Below, in pieces: positions 8,147 to 17,334 of a stretch of DNA of 64,000 nucleotides (position 1 is its first letter; every line of letters starts with the position of its first letter). Source of the stretch: Gluconacetobacter tumulisoli (GTDB lineage: Bacteria > Pseudomonadota > Alphaproteobacteria > Acetobacterales > Acetobacteraceae). The stretch covers positions 124,001 to 188,000 of the forward strand of contig NZ_JABEQM010000002.1 of assembly GCF_014174155.1 (NCBI RefSeq), given 5' to 3'. A program made the translations under genes and the position numbers. The notes beneath the pieces are model-generated. The model had not been told where the DNA came from. It searched no databases and saw nothing but the letters and a program-made list of their open reading frames with translations.

Positions 8147-10273
8147 TCAGACGGCGTGAACCCGGCTTTCACGCTCCCAGAACCGCAGGGCGCGGCAGGC
8201 CGTGACGAATCCCGCGACATCGCCGGCTTTCGCCAGCGGCAGGATCCCCCCGTCCATGTCCTGCGTCCGGATCCCCGCGCGCTTCATCAAGGGCTGGGCG
8301 GCGGCGGCATAGCCGATGAATTTCGCATGGGCGAAGGCATCCGCGACGAAATCGCGGGCCGTCGCTTCCTCGCACAGCACTGCCGTTCCCTCGGCGGACG
8401 GCAGCAGGATCACCGCGTCATACAGTACCGAGGGGGCACCCTTGATCTTCTGTCCGGCGGGGATGCGGACGCCGGCGCTCGTCACCACGCCACCGACCTG
8501 CGGCGCGACCAGTTCGACATTCGCCCCTTCGTCATCCGCCGCCTTCATGACGGCGTCCAGCAGGGCGGCATCGACGCCATCCGTTACCAGCACACCGAAT
8601 TTACGGCCGGCGAAATCGGCCGGCCCGTTCTTCAGGATGCTCAGCGCGGGCGATGGCGGCAGGCCGTCCAGCACCGGACGCGCCGGGGCCGGGGCCTCGG
8701 GCAGGCCGTCCAGGCCCAGGCCTTCTGCGACGGCGGTGGCCAGTTCCAGGTCGACATGGACCAGATGCCCCACCATCCGCTGCCGGATGGCCAGGGTTTC
8801 CACCTTGCTCAGCTCAAAGGTGAAGGCCTGCTGGATATGGACCTGCTCCGTCGCCGTCTGGCTGAGGTAGAACTGCCGGGCCTGGCTGTAATGATCGGCG
8901 AACAGCTCGGACCGTACCCGCGTCTTCACGCCGTCCTCGTGCGCCGGGAACGACGTGAACCCCCGGGCCGCGTCCTCGCGCGGGCCGCCCTGCGCGCCGC
9001 CCCAGGAATTGGGTTCGTAATTGGCCCGGCCCTTCGGGTTGTGCATCGCCATGTGCCCGTCCTGCTGGAAATGATGAAACGGGCATTTGGGCGCGTTGAT
9101 CGGAATATGCGTGAAATTCGGACCGCCCAGCCGCTTGACCTGGGTGTCGAGATAGGAAAAGTTCCGTCCCTGCAACAGCGGATCGTTGGTGAAATCCACG
9201 CCGGGCACGATATTCTGCGTGCAGAACGCAACCTGTTCGGTCTCGGCGAAGAAATTGTCGACCACGCGATCCAGCACCAGGCGTCCGACACGACGCACCG
9301 GGACCAGTTCCTCGGGGATCAGCTTGGTGGGGTCCAGCACGTCGAAATCGAAACTGTCGGCGAAATCGTCGTCGAACAGCTGGACGCCCAGTTCCCATTC
9401 CGGAAAACTTCCGGCCCCGATCGCGTCCCACAGGTCCCGGCGATGGAAATCCGGGTCCGCGCCATTGATCTTCACCGCCTCGTTCCAGACCACCGACTGC
9501 AGGCCCATCTTCGGCTTCCAGTGGAATTTGACGAAAGTCGACCGGCCGGCCGCGTTCACCAGGCGGAAGGTATGGACGCCGAATCCCTCCATGAAACGGA
9601 ACGACCGGGGCAGCGCGCGGTCCGACATCACCCAGAGCGCCATGTTGACGCTTTCCGGCGACAGGGAAATGAAATCCCAGAAATTGTCATGCGCCGACTG
9701 CGCCTGCGGAAAGTCCCGGTCGGGTTCCGGCTTCACCGAATGGATGACATCGGGAAACTTGATGGCGTCCTGGATGAAGAAGACCGGGATATTGTTGCCG
9801 ACAATGTCCCAGTTGCCTTCCTTCGTGTATAATTTGACCGCGAACCCCCGCACGTCGCGTGCCAGGTCGAACGATCCCTTGCTGCCGGCGACGGTGGAAA
9901 ACCGCACGAAGGCCGGCACCCGCTCGCCGGGCCGCTGCAGGACATCGGCCCGCGTCACGTCGGACAGCGAATCCGTCAGTTCGAAGAACCCGTGGGCGCC
10001 GTACCCGCGCGCATGGACCACCCGTTCGGGGATGCGTTCGTGGTCGAAATGGAAAATCTTTTCGCGAAAATGAAAATCTTCCAGAAGAACCGGCCCGCGC
10101 GCCCCGGCCTTCAGGGAATTCTGGTCGTCCGCGACCGGCGCGCCCTGCTGGGTCGTCAGGATCGGAACGTCGCCACCGGCCCCCTGGTGGGTTTCCCCCC
10201 CCGTGCCACGCGTGATGCGTTCGGTCCCGATGGTGGCGCGCGTACGGGCGTTATCCGGTGTTTTCGCAGTCAT
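8147..10273 (-). CDS. katE: Large-subunit (clade 2) catalase HPII
   Basis: 708 aa, the large-subunit catalase length. It decomposes hydrogen peroxide in the cytosol using heme. Catalytic His is H87 in [14 protein letters not shown], distal Asn is N160 in [11 protein letters not shown] and the proximal heme ligand is Y374 in RNFSYLDTQ; spacing matches E. coli HPII. The C-terminal ~150 residues (from about [11 protein letters not shown]) form the extra flavodoxin/DJ-1-like domain typical of this clade. The N-terminal extension (~50 residues) is also typical. HPII enzymes are usually induced by general stress or stationary phase; a possible EcfG-like promoter lies 70 bases upstream. Confidence 0.97.
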   Translation of the reverse strand: MTAKTPDNARTRATIGTERITRGTGGETHQGAGGDVPILTTQQGAPVADDQNSLKAGARGPVLLEDFHFREKIFHFDHERIPERVVHARGYGAHGFFELTDSLSDVTRADVLQRPGERVPAFVRFSTVAGSKGSFDLARDVRGFAVKLYTKEGNWDIVGNNIPVFFIQDAIKFPDVIHSVKPEPDRDFPQAQSAHDNFWDFISLSPESVNMALWVMSDRALPRSFRFMEGFGVHTFRLVNAAGRSTFVKFHWKPKMGLQSVVWNEAVKINGADPDFHRRDLWDAIGAGSFPEWELGVQLFDDDFADSFDFDVLDPTKLIPEELVPVRRVGRLVLDRVVDNFFAETEQVAFCTQNIVPGVDFTNDPLLQGRNFSYLDTQVKRLGGPNFTHIPINAPKCPFHHFQQDGHMAMHNPKGRANYEPNSWGGAQGGPREDAARGFTSFPAHEDGVKTRVRSELFADHYSQARQFYLSQTATEQVHIQQAFTFELSKVETLAIRQRMVGHLVHVDLELATAVAEGLGLDGLPEAPAPARPVLDGLPPSPALSILKNGPADFAGRKFGVLVTDGVDAALLDAVMKAADDEGANVELVAPQVGGVVTSAGVRIPAGQKIKGAPSVLYDAVILLPSAEGTAVLCEEATARDFVADAFAHAKFIGYAAAAQPLMKRAGIRTQDMDGGILPLAKAGDVAGFVTACRALRFWERESRVHAV

Positions 10274-10342
10274 GAACGGTTCTCCGGTTCGATCGGGCTG
10301 GCGGGGCGGAATCGGCCCCTTGATGCCTCATGACTCGGGAAC

Positions 10343-10367
10343 AACGTGACGCAGGGACATGGGTTGC
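10343..10367 (-). promoter_or_regulatory. Candidate EcfG-like promoter of katE
   Basis: On the minus strand: GCAAC, 16 bases, CGTT. One mismatch in the -35 element. The -10 element lies 70 bases upstream of the katE ATG. Confidence 0.3.
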
Positions 10368-10427
10368 CCTGTCGCGGGCGCCATGCTGCCTCTTCCGTCA
10401 CGCATGTGTGACCTCAATCGTTTTTCC

Positions 10428-10452
10428 GGAACCATGGTATCCGGGCCCGGTT
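10428..10452 (+). promoter_or_regulatory. Candidate EcfG-like promoter of the Pro-rich secreted protein gene
   Basis: GGAAC, 16 bases, GGTT; one mismatch in the -10 element, 72 bases before ATG 10525. With the preceding element it would make a divergent stress promoter pair. Confidence 0.25.
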
Positions 10453-10524
10453 CGGTTACGCGAAACGTGCATCGACCGGCCATTCCCGGCCGGACCGCTC
10501 CGTTTCCGACAGAGGAGACCCGCA

Positions 10525-10902
10525 ATGTTCCGTTCCCACCCCGTCGCCAGGCTGATCCTCGCAGGGCTCCTCGCGGGAGGCGCAACCGGCGCCCTGCAGC
10601 CCGCGTCCGCGCAGACCTCCGACACGTCGCCCCCCGCTGGCGCCACGCCCTCCGCTCCCTCGCCCGCCCCATCGCCCGGGCCTGGCGCCAACCGGTCGAC
10701 CGTGCAGCCGTCGGAACGGCTGCCGACCTGGCCCAACCAGAAGCGCGAACAGGTCTCCCCTACGCCGGCATCGCCGGGCACCAGTCGTCAATCGCTGTCC
10801 GCCGAGCAGGCGAAGCGACAGGCCCACCACACGATCCCGGGCACGAACACCGTTCCCGGTACGACGGGGCAGCCACGCAGCACCACGCCGCCCCAGCCGT
10901 AA
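10525..10902 (+). CDS. Secreted Pro/Ser/Thr-rich protein of unknown function
   Basis: 125 aa. A clear signal peptide (HPVARLILAGLLAGGATGALQ, cleavage after PASAQ) is followed by a low-complexity Pro/Ser/Thr/Gly-rich mature part with no cysteines and a short basic helix (SLSAEQAKRQAHH). GAGGAGACCCGCA precedes ATG 10525, which fixes the start; the in-frame extension to 10330 lacks such a site. It is divergent from katE. I do not recognise a family; it is likely a disordered periplasmic or cell-surface protein. Antisense frames here reflect GC bias. Confidence 0.7.
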   Translation: MFRSHPVARLILAGLLAGGATGALQPASAQTSDTSPPAGATPSAPSPAPSPGPGANRSTVQPSERLPTWPNQKREQVSPTPASPGTSRQSLSAEQAKRQAHHTIPGTNTVPGTTGQPRSTTPPQP

Positions 10903-10974
10903 CGCCGGGCGACTACGGACACGACGACGGCGCCTACCCGGACCATGCCGGGCGGGCGCCGTTCGCCGGCCGGT

Positions 10975-11478
10975 TCAGGCGGCCATGTGGGTCAGCCGTT
11001 CCTCGGAAATGGTCGACAATTTCTTGTCCGCGCTCTTTTCTTCCTCCAGCGTTTCATGGAGGAGGGCCGCGCAATCCGGATGGCCGAGTTCCTTGGCCCA
11101 GGCGATCAGCGTCCCATATCGCGTGATCTCGTAATGCTCGACCGCCTGCGCGGACGAGGCGATCGCCGCGTCGAGGACGCTCTTGTCGTCGACCTCGTCG
11201 GAAATCTCGTCAGCTTCGTCGAGGATGCCGTCGATCGCCGGACATTTGACGGTCGAGAGCGCGACGCCGTGCATCTGGAACACCTGTTCCAGGCGCGCGA
11301 TATGCGTGCGTGTCTGCTCCAGATGATCCCGCAGACAATCCTTGAGCTCCATTGACGACGCCTTGTCGATCATCGCCGGCATGGTGCTCGCAATTCTCCT
11401 TTCGGCATAAAGGATGTCCTTCAGCTGGTGTACGAACAGATCGTTCATCGAGTGGATATCCCGCGTGAAGAGTCCCAT
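10975..11478 (-). CDS. Ferritin-like DUF892 (YciE/YciF) stress protein
   Basis: 167 aa. Family start MGLFTRDIHSMNDLFVHQLKDILYAE, with E/H residues of the four-helix ferritin-like bundle at intervals (ILYAERRI, HLEQTRTHIARLEQVF, VEHYEITRYGTLIAWA, LHETLEEEKSADKKL). YciE/YciF-type proteins form di-iron-binding helical bundles and are stress-induced in enterobacteria. GGAGGAAAGATC before ATG 11478 fixes the start; an upstream in-frame codon (11643) lies in an AT-rich leader. It is a single-gene unit pointing away from the AT-rich gap. Confidence 0.92.
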   Translation of the reverse strand: MGLFTRDIHSMNDLFVHQLKDILYAERRIASTMPAMIDKASSMELKDCLRDHLEQTRTHIARLEQVFQMHGVALSTVKCPAIDGILDEADEISDEVDDKSVLDAAIASSAQAVEHYEITRYGTLIAWAKELGHPDCAALLHETLEEEKSADKKLSTISEERLTHMAA

Positions 11479-11832
11479 GATCTTTCCTCCTGACTGGCCG
11501 GACGTCCGGAACGCAATGCCGTTCGCCCCAGGCATGCCGCATGCCCTGGCGGAAAAATCATCATGTAGACACATGATGTAAAGCCCTTTTGACGAACACG
11601 TGAAATACGAAACCATGCGATTTTTCGACCCTTTTCCGGCCATGCCGGATAACCGACCGTTTCAAATGAATAATTTTTATTTTCCCTTGTTATATCATTT
11701 GTTTCACGAATTTTGTCATGTCCGTGGATTTGAGAAAAACGGGCGACATATTGAAATGCCGATCACGCGCCCGACTCCCTCCCCTCTGGGAGAGCATGCG
11801 TCCTGATGATAATAATGCGAAGTATTTCGATC
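11479..11832. other. AT-rich divergent intergenic stretch
   Basis: No gene seen except possible short leaders. From 11560 to 11760 the base composition is clearly AT-richer than the surroundings, as expected for divergent promoters of the DUF892 gene and the small protein at 11833. A small hairpin CTCCC-ctct-GGGAG lies at 11779-11792. Confidence 0.5.
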
Positions 11833-11982
11833 ATGACTCGTCTTTTCCAATATTTATCCGACGACCCGGCCACCCGGGTGGCCGAACGCGGCCATGGCAC
11901 GGGCAAGACGCAGCATCATCCCCGCAAATTCGTCCAGGACCGGAAAAAGGCGGCGGCCGGGCGCAACGGCGGCCATCACTGA
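11833..11982 (+). CDS. 49-aa KGG-like small stress protein
   Basis: 49 aa: MTRLFQYLSDDPATRVAERG at the start and a basic tail FVQDRKKAAAGRNGGHH. The DRKKAAAGRNGG ending resembles the repeat unit of 'KGG' general stress proteins (as in GsiB-like or con-10 proteins), hydrophilic peptides associated with desiccation or starvation. No strong ribosome site is visible (GAAGTATTTCGATC precedes the ATG). Placed between other stress genes, it fits that context. The family assignment is tentative. Confidence 0.55.
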   Translation: MTRLFQYLSDDPATRVAERGHGTGKTQHHPRKFVQDRKKAAAGRNGGHH

Positions 11983-12041
11983 CGCCATGCCCATAGGCCG
12001 GGGGGCCGGTGGCGCCCGCTCCCCGGATGCAGATACCCTCT

Positions 12042-12725
12042 CTATCCTTCGGTCGGCGCTACCTGGCCGTCCCGCTGGGCCTCGGTGACCAGGCGGATAA
12101 CCTCCTCGTCCTCGACCTGGGCGAAATCGCGATAATACGCGCCGACGGCATAAAGCGGGCGCGGCTGCATCAGGCAGACGATGTCGTCACACTCGGCGGC
12201 GAGGGCCGCAATGCTGTCGGGCGGCGCCACCGGCACCGCCAGGATCAGGCGCGCCGGCCGCGCCCCGCGTACGGCCTGCAACGCCGCCCGCATGGTGCCC
12301 CCGGTCGCGATTCCGTCGTCGACGACGATCACGGTCCGCTCCGCCAGGGGCATCGGCGGCCGTCCTTTCAGGTACAGCCGGCGCTGCCGTGCGATTTCCC
12401 CAAGCTGGCGCTGCACGATGTCGCGGATCGCCCGGGTCCCGACCCCGAATTCCCCCACCAGCACCCGGTCCAGCACGATATGCGGCGCGGCGCCGTCCAC
12501 AACCGCCCCCAGGCCGTACTCCTCATGCCCCGGCAGGCCGATCTTGCGCACGAACAGCAGGTCCATGTCGGTGTGCAGCGCCCGCGCGACCTCGAACGCT
12601 ACCGGAACGCCGCCTCGCGGCAGCGCCAGGACAAGGGGGCGAGACGCGGCATAGGGCAGAAGGGCGGCGGCCAGCGCACGCCCGGCCTCCTGCCTGTCGC
12701 GAAACGGTTCCCGGCGGTCGGACAT
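12042..12725 (-). CDS. Phosphoribosyltransferase-family protein
   Basis: 227 aa. Type I PRTase fold: the PRPP-binding loop is VIVVDDGIATGGTM (two acidic residues followed by GIATGGT). An N-terminal LALPRGGVPVAFEVARAL segment supplies the PPi loop. This subgroup is not one of the classical salvage enzymes; it is the 'predicted phosphoribosyltransferase' often fused to or adjacent to a dienelactone hydrolase or an erythromycin-esterase-like protein. Here the esterase-like gene is upstream on the same strand, 33 bases away, so the two are probably co-transcribed. The nucleobase substrate is unknown. Confidence 0.88.
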   Translation of the reverse strand: MSDRREPFRDRQEAGRALAAALLPYAASRPLVLALPRGGVPVAFEVARALHTDMDLLFVRKIGLPGHEEYGLGAVVDGAAPHIVLDRVLVGEFGVGTRAIRDIVQRQLGEIARQRRLYLKGRPPMPLAERTVIVVDDGIATGGTMRAALQAVRGARPARLILAVPVAPPDSIAALAAECDDIVCLMQPRPLYAVGAYYRDFAQVEDEEVIRLVTEAQRDGQVAPTEG

Positions 12726-12758
12726 CGTCCTGTGGTCCCTCCTTCGCCTGCCCCGGGG

Positions 12759-14099
12759 TTACAGGCCGAACGGCCAGGTTTCCGGGGCGCCGTGCGGATG
12801 CGCGTGTCCCAGCGGCGTGACGGCCCGCGTTTCCTCGAACCAGACCCAGGCATCGAACTGCTCGGCCAGCGATGCCTCGAAATAATGGCTCGCCAGCTCG
12901 GTTTCGGGGCGATAGATCACGCCGATCGCCCGCTCGCGCAGCGGCCCGCGCAGATGCGCCCGCAACGGCGCCCGGCTGTCCCGCCAGTCCGTCAGGCTGC
13001 GCGGATGGCCCGCCCGGGCGAAGGCGTGTTCATAGCTGTCGAACCGCGCCGGGCGCACGTTCTTCACCTCCATGTCCCCGTCCCAGTCGCTGGCGGCCGC
13101 GACGGTGCCCCGGTCGGTGCCGAAGCCGATCAGCACGGCCTCGTCGCCATGGGCCATGCGGCACAATTCGCCGATGTTGAACTGGCCTTCCCACCCCATC
13201 GCAGTCGCGGCGGCATTGCCGACATGCGAATTATGCGCCCAGATCACGGCCTTCGCCGCATCGCCCCGATGGGCCAGCAGCGCCTGGATGGTCCCGAACA
13301 TGTGCCGGTCCCGCAGGTTCCAGCTTTCGGTCGCGCCGCGATACATGACCCGGTAATACAGTTCGGCGGCACGGACGATGCGCGCGTTCTGCACCGCGTC
13401 GAACCAGGCCTCGCCATCGTGGTGCAGGTAGCGCAGGCGATGGATCAGCAGGTCGCGCAGCTGCGCCACCACCGCGTCCTCGCAACTGTCCTGCCCCCGC
13501 CCGATCACCGCCCGCCCATACCGGGCCGGATCGTCCTGCCATGGCGTCAGGCGCGCATAGCGCCGCCGGGCGAACGCCGCCGCGTCGGGATCGACATGGT
13601 CGAGATAGGCCAGAACGGCATGGATCGATTCACCCAGGCTGTACAGGTCGAGCCCGTGAAACGACACGCGCTCGGCCTCCGCCCGGGTTTCGTTGTGACG
13701 ACGTAGCCAGTGCACGAAGGCGGCCACATCCTCGTTGCGCCACATCCAGGTCGGAAACCGGGTGAAGGCCGGTCCGCGCCACGGACGGGGCGCCCGATGC
13801 CGGGCATAATCGTCGATCCGCGCGCCGTCGGGCCAGTCGGCCTCGACCGCGACGATGGTGAAGCCATGATGTTCGACCAGCCGCCGGGTGATGGCGGCGC
13901 GCGCGCGGTAGAATTCCGACGTGCCGTGCGTCGCCTCGCCCAGCAGGACGACCCGGGCATCGCCGAAGCGATCGAAGGCCGCGCCGAACGCCTCGGCGTG
14001 ATCCAGGCCCGGCAAGGGTTCGCCATGGTCGCGCAACGCCTCGACCAGGCCCGCGGAACCGTCAGGACGGGCCCCGCTCCGAACGGATATATCGGCCAT
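12759..14099 (-). CDS. Erythromycin esterase family protein
   Basis: 446 aa. It has the Ere-like/EreA fold signatures: GEATHGTSEFYRARAAITRR, FTIVAVEADWPDG and the catalytic-type AHNSHVGNA (the two-His/Glu constellation of Ere enzymes). True EreA/EreB hydrolyse macrolide lactones; the larger family, including this length class found with PRTases, is mostly of unknown substrate, and resistance should not be assumed. GAAAGGGGCCTGTT precedes ATG 14099, favoured over an upstream in-frame codon at 14291 in AT-rich sequence. First gene of the pair with the PRTase. Confidence 0.88.
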   Translation of the reverse strand: MADISVRSGARPDGSAGLVEALRDHGEPLPGLDHAEAFGAAFDRFGDARVVLLGEATHGTSEFYRARAAITRRLVEHHGFTIVAVEADWPDGARIDDYARHRAPRPWRGPAFTRFPTWMWRNEDVAAFVHWLRRHNETRAEAERVSFHGLDLYSLGESIHAVLAYLDHVDPDAAAFARRRYARLTPWQDDPARYGRAVIGRGQDSCEDAVVAQLRDLLIHRLRYLHHDGEAWFDAVQNARIVRAAELYYRVMYRGATESWNLRDRHMFGTIQALLAHRGDAAKAVIWAHNSHVGNAAATAMGWEGQFNIGELCRMAHGDEAVLIGFGTDRGTVAAASDWDGDMEVKNVRPARFDSYEHAFARAGHPRSLTDWRDSRAPLRAHLRGPLRERAIGVIYRPETELASHYFEASLAEQFDAWVWFEETRAVTPLGHAHPHGAPETWPFGL

Positions 14100-14496
14100 A
14101 ACAGGCCCCTTTCCCCCGTCGCATATCGGGGTACATGCAGCGCCCCATGACGGTGGGCACGCGCCGGCCGGAATGCAGGGGCACCGGCCATCACGAAGCG
14201 CGGAGCGACAGGGGGCCGCCCCTCTTATCAACACAAAGTGAGAGTCCGATTGGAAGACATGTTTTGTCTTGCTATTTCCAGAACCGGCCATTTATCAATA
14301 TAAAGTATTTTTTTATATTTGTTAACGCCGATATTTAAAAACTTCCCTCTTTATTTTTCTACTTATTACTTACTTTCATTCAATACAGAATACTTTCATC
14401 TCGCGCATTCAAGAAAAACGAAGCCGACATGTCGGTTTTCGCCCAAAATTCCTGTCTTCTCCAAATTTGAATGACCCGCAACCGGGAGTCCGAAAT
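14100..14496. other. AT-rich intergenic stretch between divergent genes
   Basis: About 400 bases. From 14220 to 14420 it is strongly AT-rich with long A/T runs, unlike most of the window. No gene is supported. It is the likely divergent promoter region of the esterase-like and 2OG-oxygenase genes, and the composition hints at silencing-type (H-NS-like) control or an inserted segment. Confidence 0.5.
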
Positions 14497-15363
14497 ATGA
14501 ATAAGGAGTTCTCCGCAATAACAGGAGACGATACGACACCGGCATTATCCATCATCCCATCGCCCGACGATTCACCCATCCTGTCACCCATCCTGACCGC
14601 GAACCCCCATATCGATCCGCTCGCGGCGATCGCGCCCCGGACCGCGTTTCCGTCGCTGGCGGACGATGTTCTGGCCCGCATCGCCGACGACATGAACCGG
14701 CAGGGGTTCGGCGTCGCGACCGATTGCATCCATCCCGACGACCTGTCCGCGCTCCGCCGCTTCATCGAACAGGCGGTCGCGGCGGCCGGCGGCGAGTATG
14801 TGGCCTTCACCGGCCACGACAGCATCCGGGGCACCTTCCTCGAAACCCTGGCCCTCTCCCCCGAATTCATGCAGGCCTGCAGGACGATCTACCGGCACGG
14901 CACCGGCAGGACCCCGCCGACGGTGCCGTTCTACCAGGTCCTGCGGTGCCTTTCCGGAAAGACCGGTGAAAGGCACGCCTTTTTCTTTCATTACGATTCC
15001 TACGTCATCACCGCCCTGGTTCCGGTCATCATGCCGACCGAAGGCAAGCGCGGCGACCTGATGATGCTGCCCAATACCCGCCGGATCAGGACGACCTATT
15101 TCCGCAACCTGGTCGACAAGATCCTGCTCGACAACAAGGTGACGCAGGTCGCGCTGAGGCGGCTGATCTCCTGGGGGTACCTGCGCCCGACCCGGGTGCG
15201 CATGCGTCCGGGGAACGTCTATTTCTTCTGGGGCTACCGGTCCGTGCACGCAAACGAACCGTGCGATCACGACAAGACCCGGGCAACGGCCCTGTTTCAT
15301 TACGCCAATCCCCATGCCGGCAGCCGCCTGCGCGGCGTGGCGCGCGGCACGCCGGCGCCGTAA
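14497..15363 (+). CDS. 2OG-Fe(II) oxygenase-like protein
   Basis: 288 aa. The C-terminal ~200 residues resemble phytanoyl-CoA-dioxygenase-type iron/2-oxoglutarate enzymes: the H-x-D pair is FFFHYDSYVITALVPVIMP, and the distal His is likely in GYRSVHANEP. An Arg for 2-oxoglutarate binding is probable in DKTRATALFHY. The N-terminal ~55 residues are Ser/Pro/Asp-rich and look disordered. GGGAGT before ATG 14497 supports that start; an in-frame ATG at 14467 is an alternative. It sits alone behind an AT-rich region. Substrate unknown; relatives occur near polysaccharide genes. Confidence 0.65.
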   Translation: MNKEFSAITGDDTTPALSIIPSPDDSPILSPILTANPHIDPLAAIAPRTAFPSLADDVLARIADDMNRQGFGVATDCIHPDDLSALRRFIEQAVAAAGGEYVAFTGHDSIRGTFLETLALSPEFMQACRTIYRHGTGRTPPTVPFYQVLRCLSGKTGERHAFFFHYDSYVITALVPVIMPTEGKRGDLMMLPNTRRIRTTYFRNLVDKILLDNKVTQVALRRLISWGYLRPTRVRMRPGNVYFFWGYRSVHANEPCDHDKTRATALFHYANPHAGSRLRGVARGTPAP

Positions 15364-15414
15364 CCCGCACCGGCACGCGGAACCATGCGCATTGCCCATT
15401 TCCAGGGGAACGGA

Positions 15415-16530
15415 ATGCCGGCGCCCGGCATGGCGACCGCCAATTCCACGGGTACGCACCGCCAGCCGTCTTTCCGGCGCCCGCGCCCTGCCCGCCTGAA
15501 CATGGCGCGACGATTGATCGCGGCACTCCTGGCGGCGGCCCCCGCCCCCGCAGCCGCGGCGGTGCCGGAGGCCGCCCCGGGCGCCGCCTACGGCCCGGAA
15601 CTGGAGGGATTTTCCTATCCCTACCCCGTCGCCTCGTACCGCTTCCCGTCGCAGCGCCAGACCCTGCGCATGGCCTATATGGACGTCCGGCCCGACCGGC
15701 CGAACGGGCGTGTCGCGGTCCTGCTGCACGGCAAGAATTTCTGCGCCGCGACGTGGGAGGCAACGATCGGGGTCCTGTCGCGCTACGGCTACCGCGTCAT
15801 CGTTCCCGACCAGATCGGCTTCTGCAAATCCAGCAAGCCGGCCGCCTACCAGTTCAGCTTCCAGCAGCTGGCGCGGAACACGCACGACCTGCTGGACAGC
15901 CTGGGCATCCGGCAGGCGACCCTGATCGGCCATTCGACCGGCGGCATGCTCGCCATCCGCTACGCGCTGATGTACCCGGCCGCGACGCATCAACTGGTCC
16001 TGGTGGACCCGATCGGGCTGGAGGACTGGAAGGCCCGCGGCGTTCCCTCGCGCAGCGTGGACCAGTGGTATGCACATGAACTGCGGACCAGCGCCGACAG
16101 CATCCGGCAATACGAAATCCAGACCTACTATGCCGGCCAATGGCGGGACGGGTATGAAAAATGGGTCCAGATGCTGGCCGGCCTGTATCGCGGCCCAGGC
16201 AGGGCAGCCGTGGCCTGGGATTCGGCCCTGCTCTACGACATGATCTACACGCAGCCGGTCGTGTACGAACTGGGCGCGCTACGGGTGCCGACCGTCCTGA
16301 TGATCGGCGACAAGGACAGGACGGCGATCGGAAAGGACGCCGCCCCGCCCGATGTCCGCGCACAGATCGGCAATTATCCCGCCCTGGGCCACGCGGCGGC
16401 GCAGGCTATCCCGCACGCGACGCTGGTGGAATTTCCGGACCTGGGACATTCCCCGCAGCTTCAGGACCCCTCCTCCTTCCATGATGCGCTGCTGAAGGCG
16501 CTGGACAACGCCCCGTCCCCCGCACCGTGA
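15415..16530 (+). CDS. Secreted alpha/beta-hydrolase
   Basis: 371 aa. An alpha/beta-hydrolase fold with oxyanion region VAVLLHGKNFCAATWE, nucleophile elbow GHSTGG (Ser), acid residue likely in MIGDKDRTAIG and catalytic His in FPDLGHSPQ. A signal peptide is present (ARRLIAALLAAAPAPAAAA), so it is exported. Start is uncertain: AGGGGAACGG precedes ATG 15415, but that gives a long basic n-region; ATG 15502 would give a conventional signal peptide without a good ribosome site. It resembles bacterial esterase/haloperoxidase-like enzymes; substrate unknown. It ends 13 bases from the convergent GST gene. Confidence 0.85.
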   Translation: MPAPGMATANSTGTHRQPSFRRPRPARLNMARRLIAALLAAAPAPAAAAVPEAAPGAAYGPELEGFSYPYPVASYRFPSQRQTLRMAYMDVRPDRPNGRVAVLLHGKNFCAATWEATIGVLSRYGYRVIVPDQIGFCKSSKPAAYQFSFQQLARNTHDLLDSLGIRQATLIGHSTGGMLAIRYALMYPAATHQLVLVDPIGLEDWKARGVPSRSVDQWYAHELRTSADSIRQYEIQTYYAGQWRDGYEKWVQMLAGLYRGPGRAAVAWDSALLYDMIYTQPVVYELGALRVPTVLMIGDKDRTAIGKDAAPPDVRAQIGNYPALGHAAAQAIPHATLVEFPDLGHSPQLQDPSSFHDALLKALDNAPSPAP

Positions 16531-16543
16531 CACGCGCCCCCGG

Positions 16544-17212
16544 TCACGCCGCATAGGCGTAGGCTCCGCCCCGCTCCACCGCCCGCCGATAGGCCGGGCG
16601 GGCGTGGATGCGCTCCAGGAAGGCAGGAAGGACAGGACCGGCGTCGCCTGTTCCGGCCCGGACGGCCGCGGTTTCCACCGGAAAGCTCATCTGGATGTCC
16701 GCGGCGGTGAAGGCGTCGCCGGCAAACCAGGCCCGTGTCGACAGTTCGCGGGTCCAATACTCCATATGAAGCCGGAGCTGCGGCCCCAGAAAGCGCGCCT
16801 GCACGGCCCCTGCGATGATCCTGACGACCGGCCGCAGAAAAAACGGCGCCTGGCTCGGCAGCATGTCGAAAACCCCCTTCATCAGCAGCAGGGGCATGGC
16901 CGACCCTTCGGCATAATGCAGCCAGTAGGTATAACGCAGCCGATCCGCCGTGCCGGCCGGCGGGATCAACCGTCCCTTCCCGTATGTTTCGATAATATAC
17001 GTGATAATGGCACCAGATTCCGCGATGACCGTGTTGCCGTCGACCACGACCGGCGACTTGCCCAGCGGATGGATCGCACGCAGCGCCTGCGGCGCCTGCA
17101 TCGTCTTCGGATCGCGCTGGTAGAACCGGATGTCGTAGGGCAGACCCAACTCCTCCAGCAGCCAGAGCACACGCTGCGAACGGGAATTATTCAGGTGATG
17201 CACGATGATCAT
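16544..17212 (-). CDS. Glutathione S-transferase family protein
   Basis: 222 aa. N-terminal thioredoxin fold beginning MIIVHHLNNSRSQRVLWLLEELGLPY with the SRSQR active-site motif and the cis-Pro/ES pair seen in GKSPVVV and IAESGAIITYI; the C-terminal helical domain follows with FTAADIQMSFP. It most resembles the bacterial GST3/YfcG-like or beta-type groups. A detoxification role or disulfide chemistry with glutathione is likely, specific substrate unknown. AGGAGGATCGATCG precedes ATG 17212, so the upstream in-frame extension to 17338 is rejected. A near-EcfG promoter lies 44 bases upstream. Confidence 0.93.
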   Translation of the reverse strand: MIIVHHLNNSRSQRVLWLLEELGLPYDIRFYQRDPKTMQAPQALRAIHPLGKSPVVVDGNTVIAESGAIITYIIETYGKGRLIPPAGTADRLRYTYWLHYAEGSAMPLLLMKGVFDMLPSQAPFFLRPVVRIIAGAVQARFLGPQLRLHMEYWTRELSTRAWFAGDAFTAADIQMSFPVETAAVRAGTGDAGPVLPAFLERIHARPAYRRAVERGGAYAYAA

Positions 17213-17255
17213 CGATCGATCCTCCTGCCTCAAGACCCGGCGCCGGCATCGGCAT

Positions 17256-17280
17256 AACGGGGACCGCGCATCCGGGTTGC
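17256..17280 (-). promoter_or_regulatory. Candidate EcfG-like promoter of the GST gene
   Basis: Minus strand: GCAAC, 16 bases, CGTT; one mismatch in the -35 element, -10 element 44 bases from the GST start. Confidence 0.3.
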
Positions 17281-17334
17281 CGCACCGCGCGGCCGGTCCG
17301 GAGCGGCGTAACAGAACCTTGTGCGCGCCGGTCG

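Noticed and set aside
8156-9832. Plus-strand frame opposite katE
   Set aside because: Exactly antisense to the catalase, whose catalytic residues are all present; no ribosome site or domain of its own.
11700-11832. Short frames in the AT-rich gap (e.g. from 11600 or 11718)
   Set aside because: No ribosome site, unusual residues, and the only plausible frame in the area is the 49-aa one at 11833.
12009-13706. Plus-strand frame opposite the phosphoribosyltransferase and esterase genes
   Set aside because: Antisense shadow of two recognised genes with strong motifs; composition is His/Arg/Pro-rich.
12759-14099. Macrolide resistance gene
   Set aside because: The family resemblance to Ere esterases is real, but this PRTase-linked subgroup has no shown macrolide activity, so resistance is not claimed.
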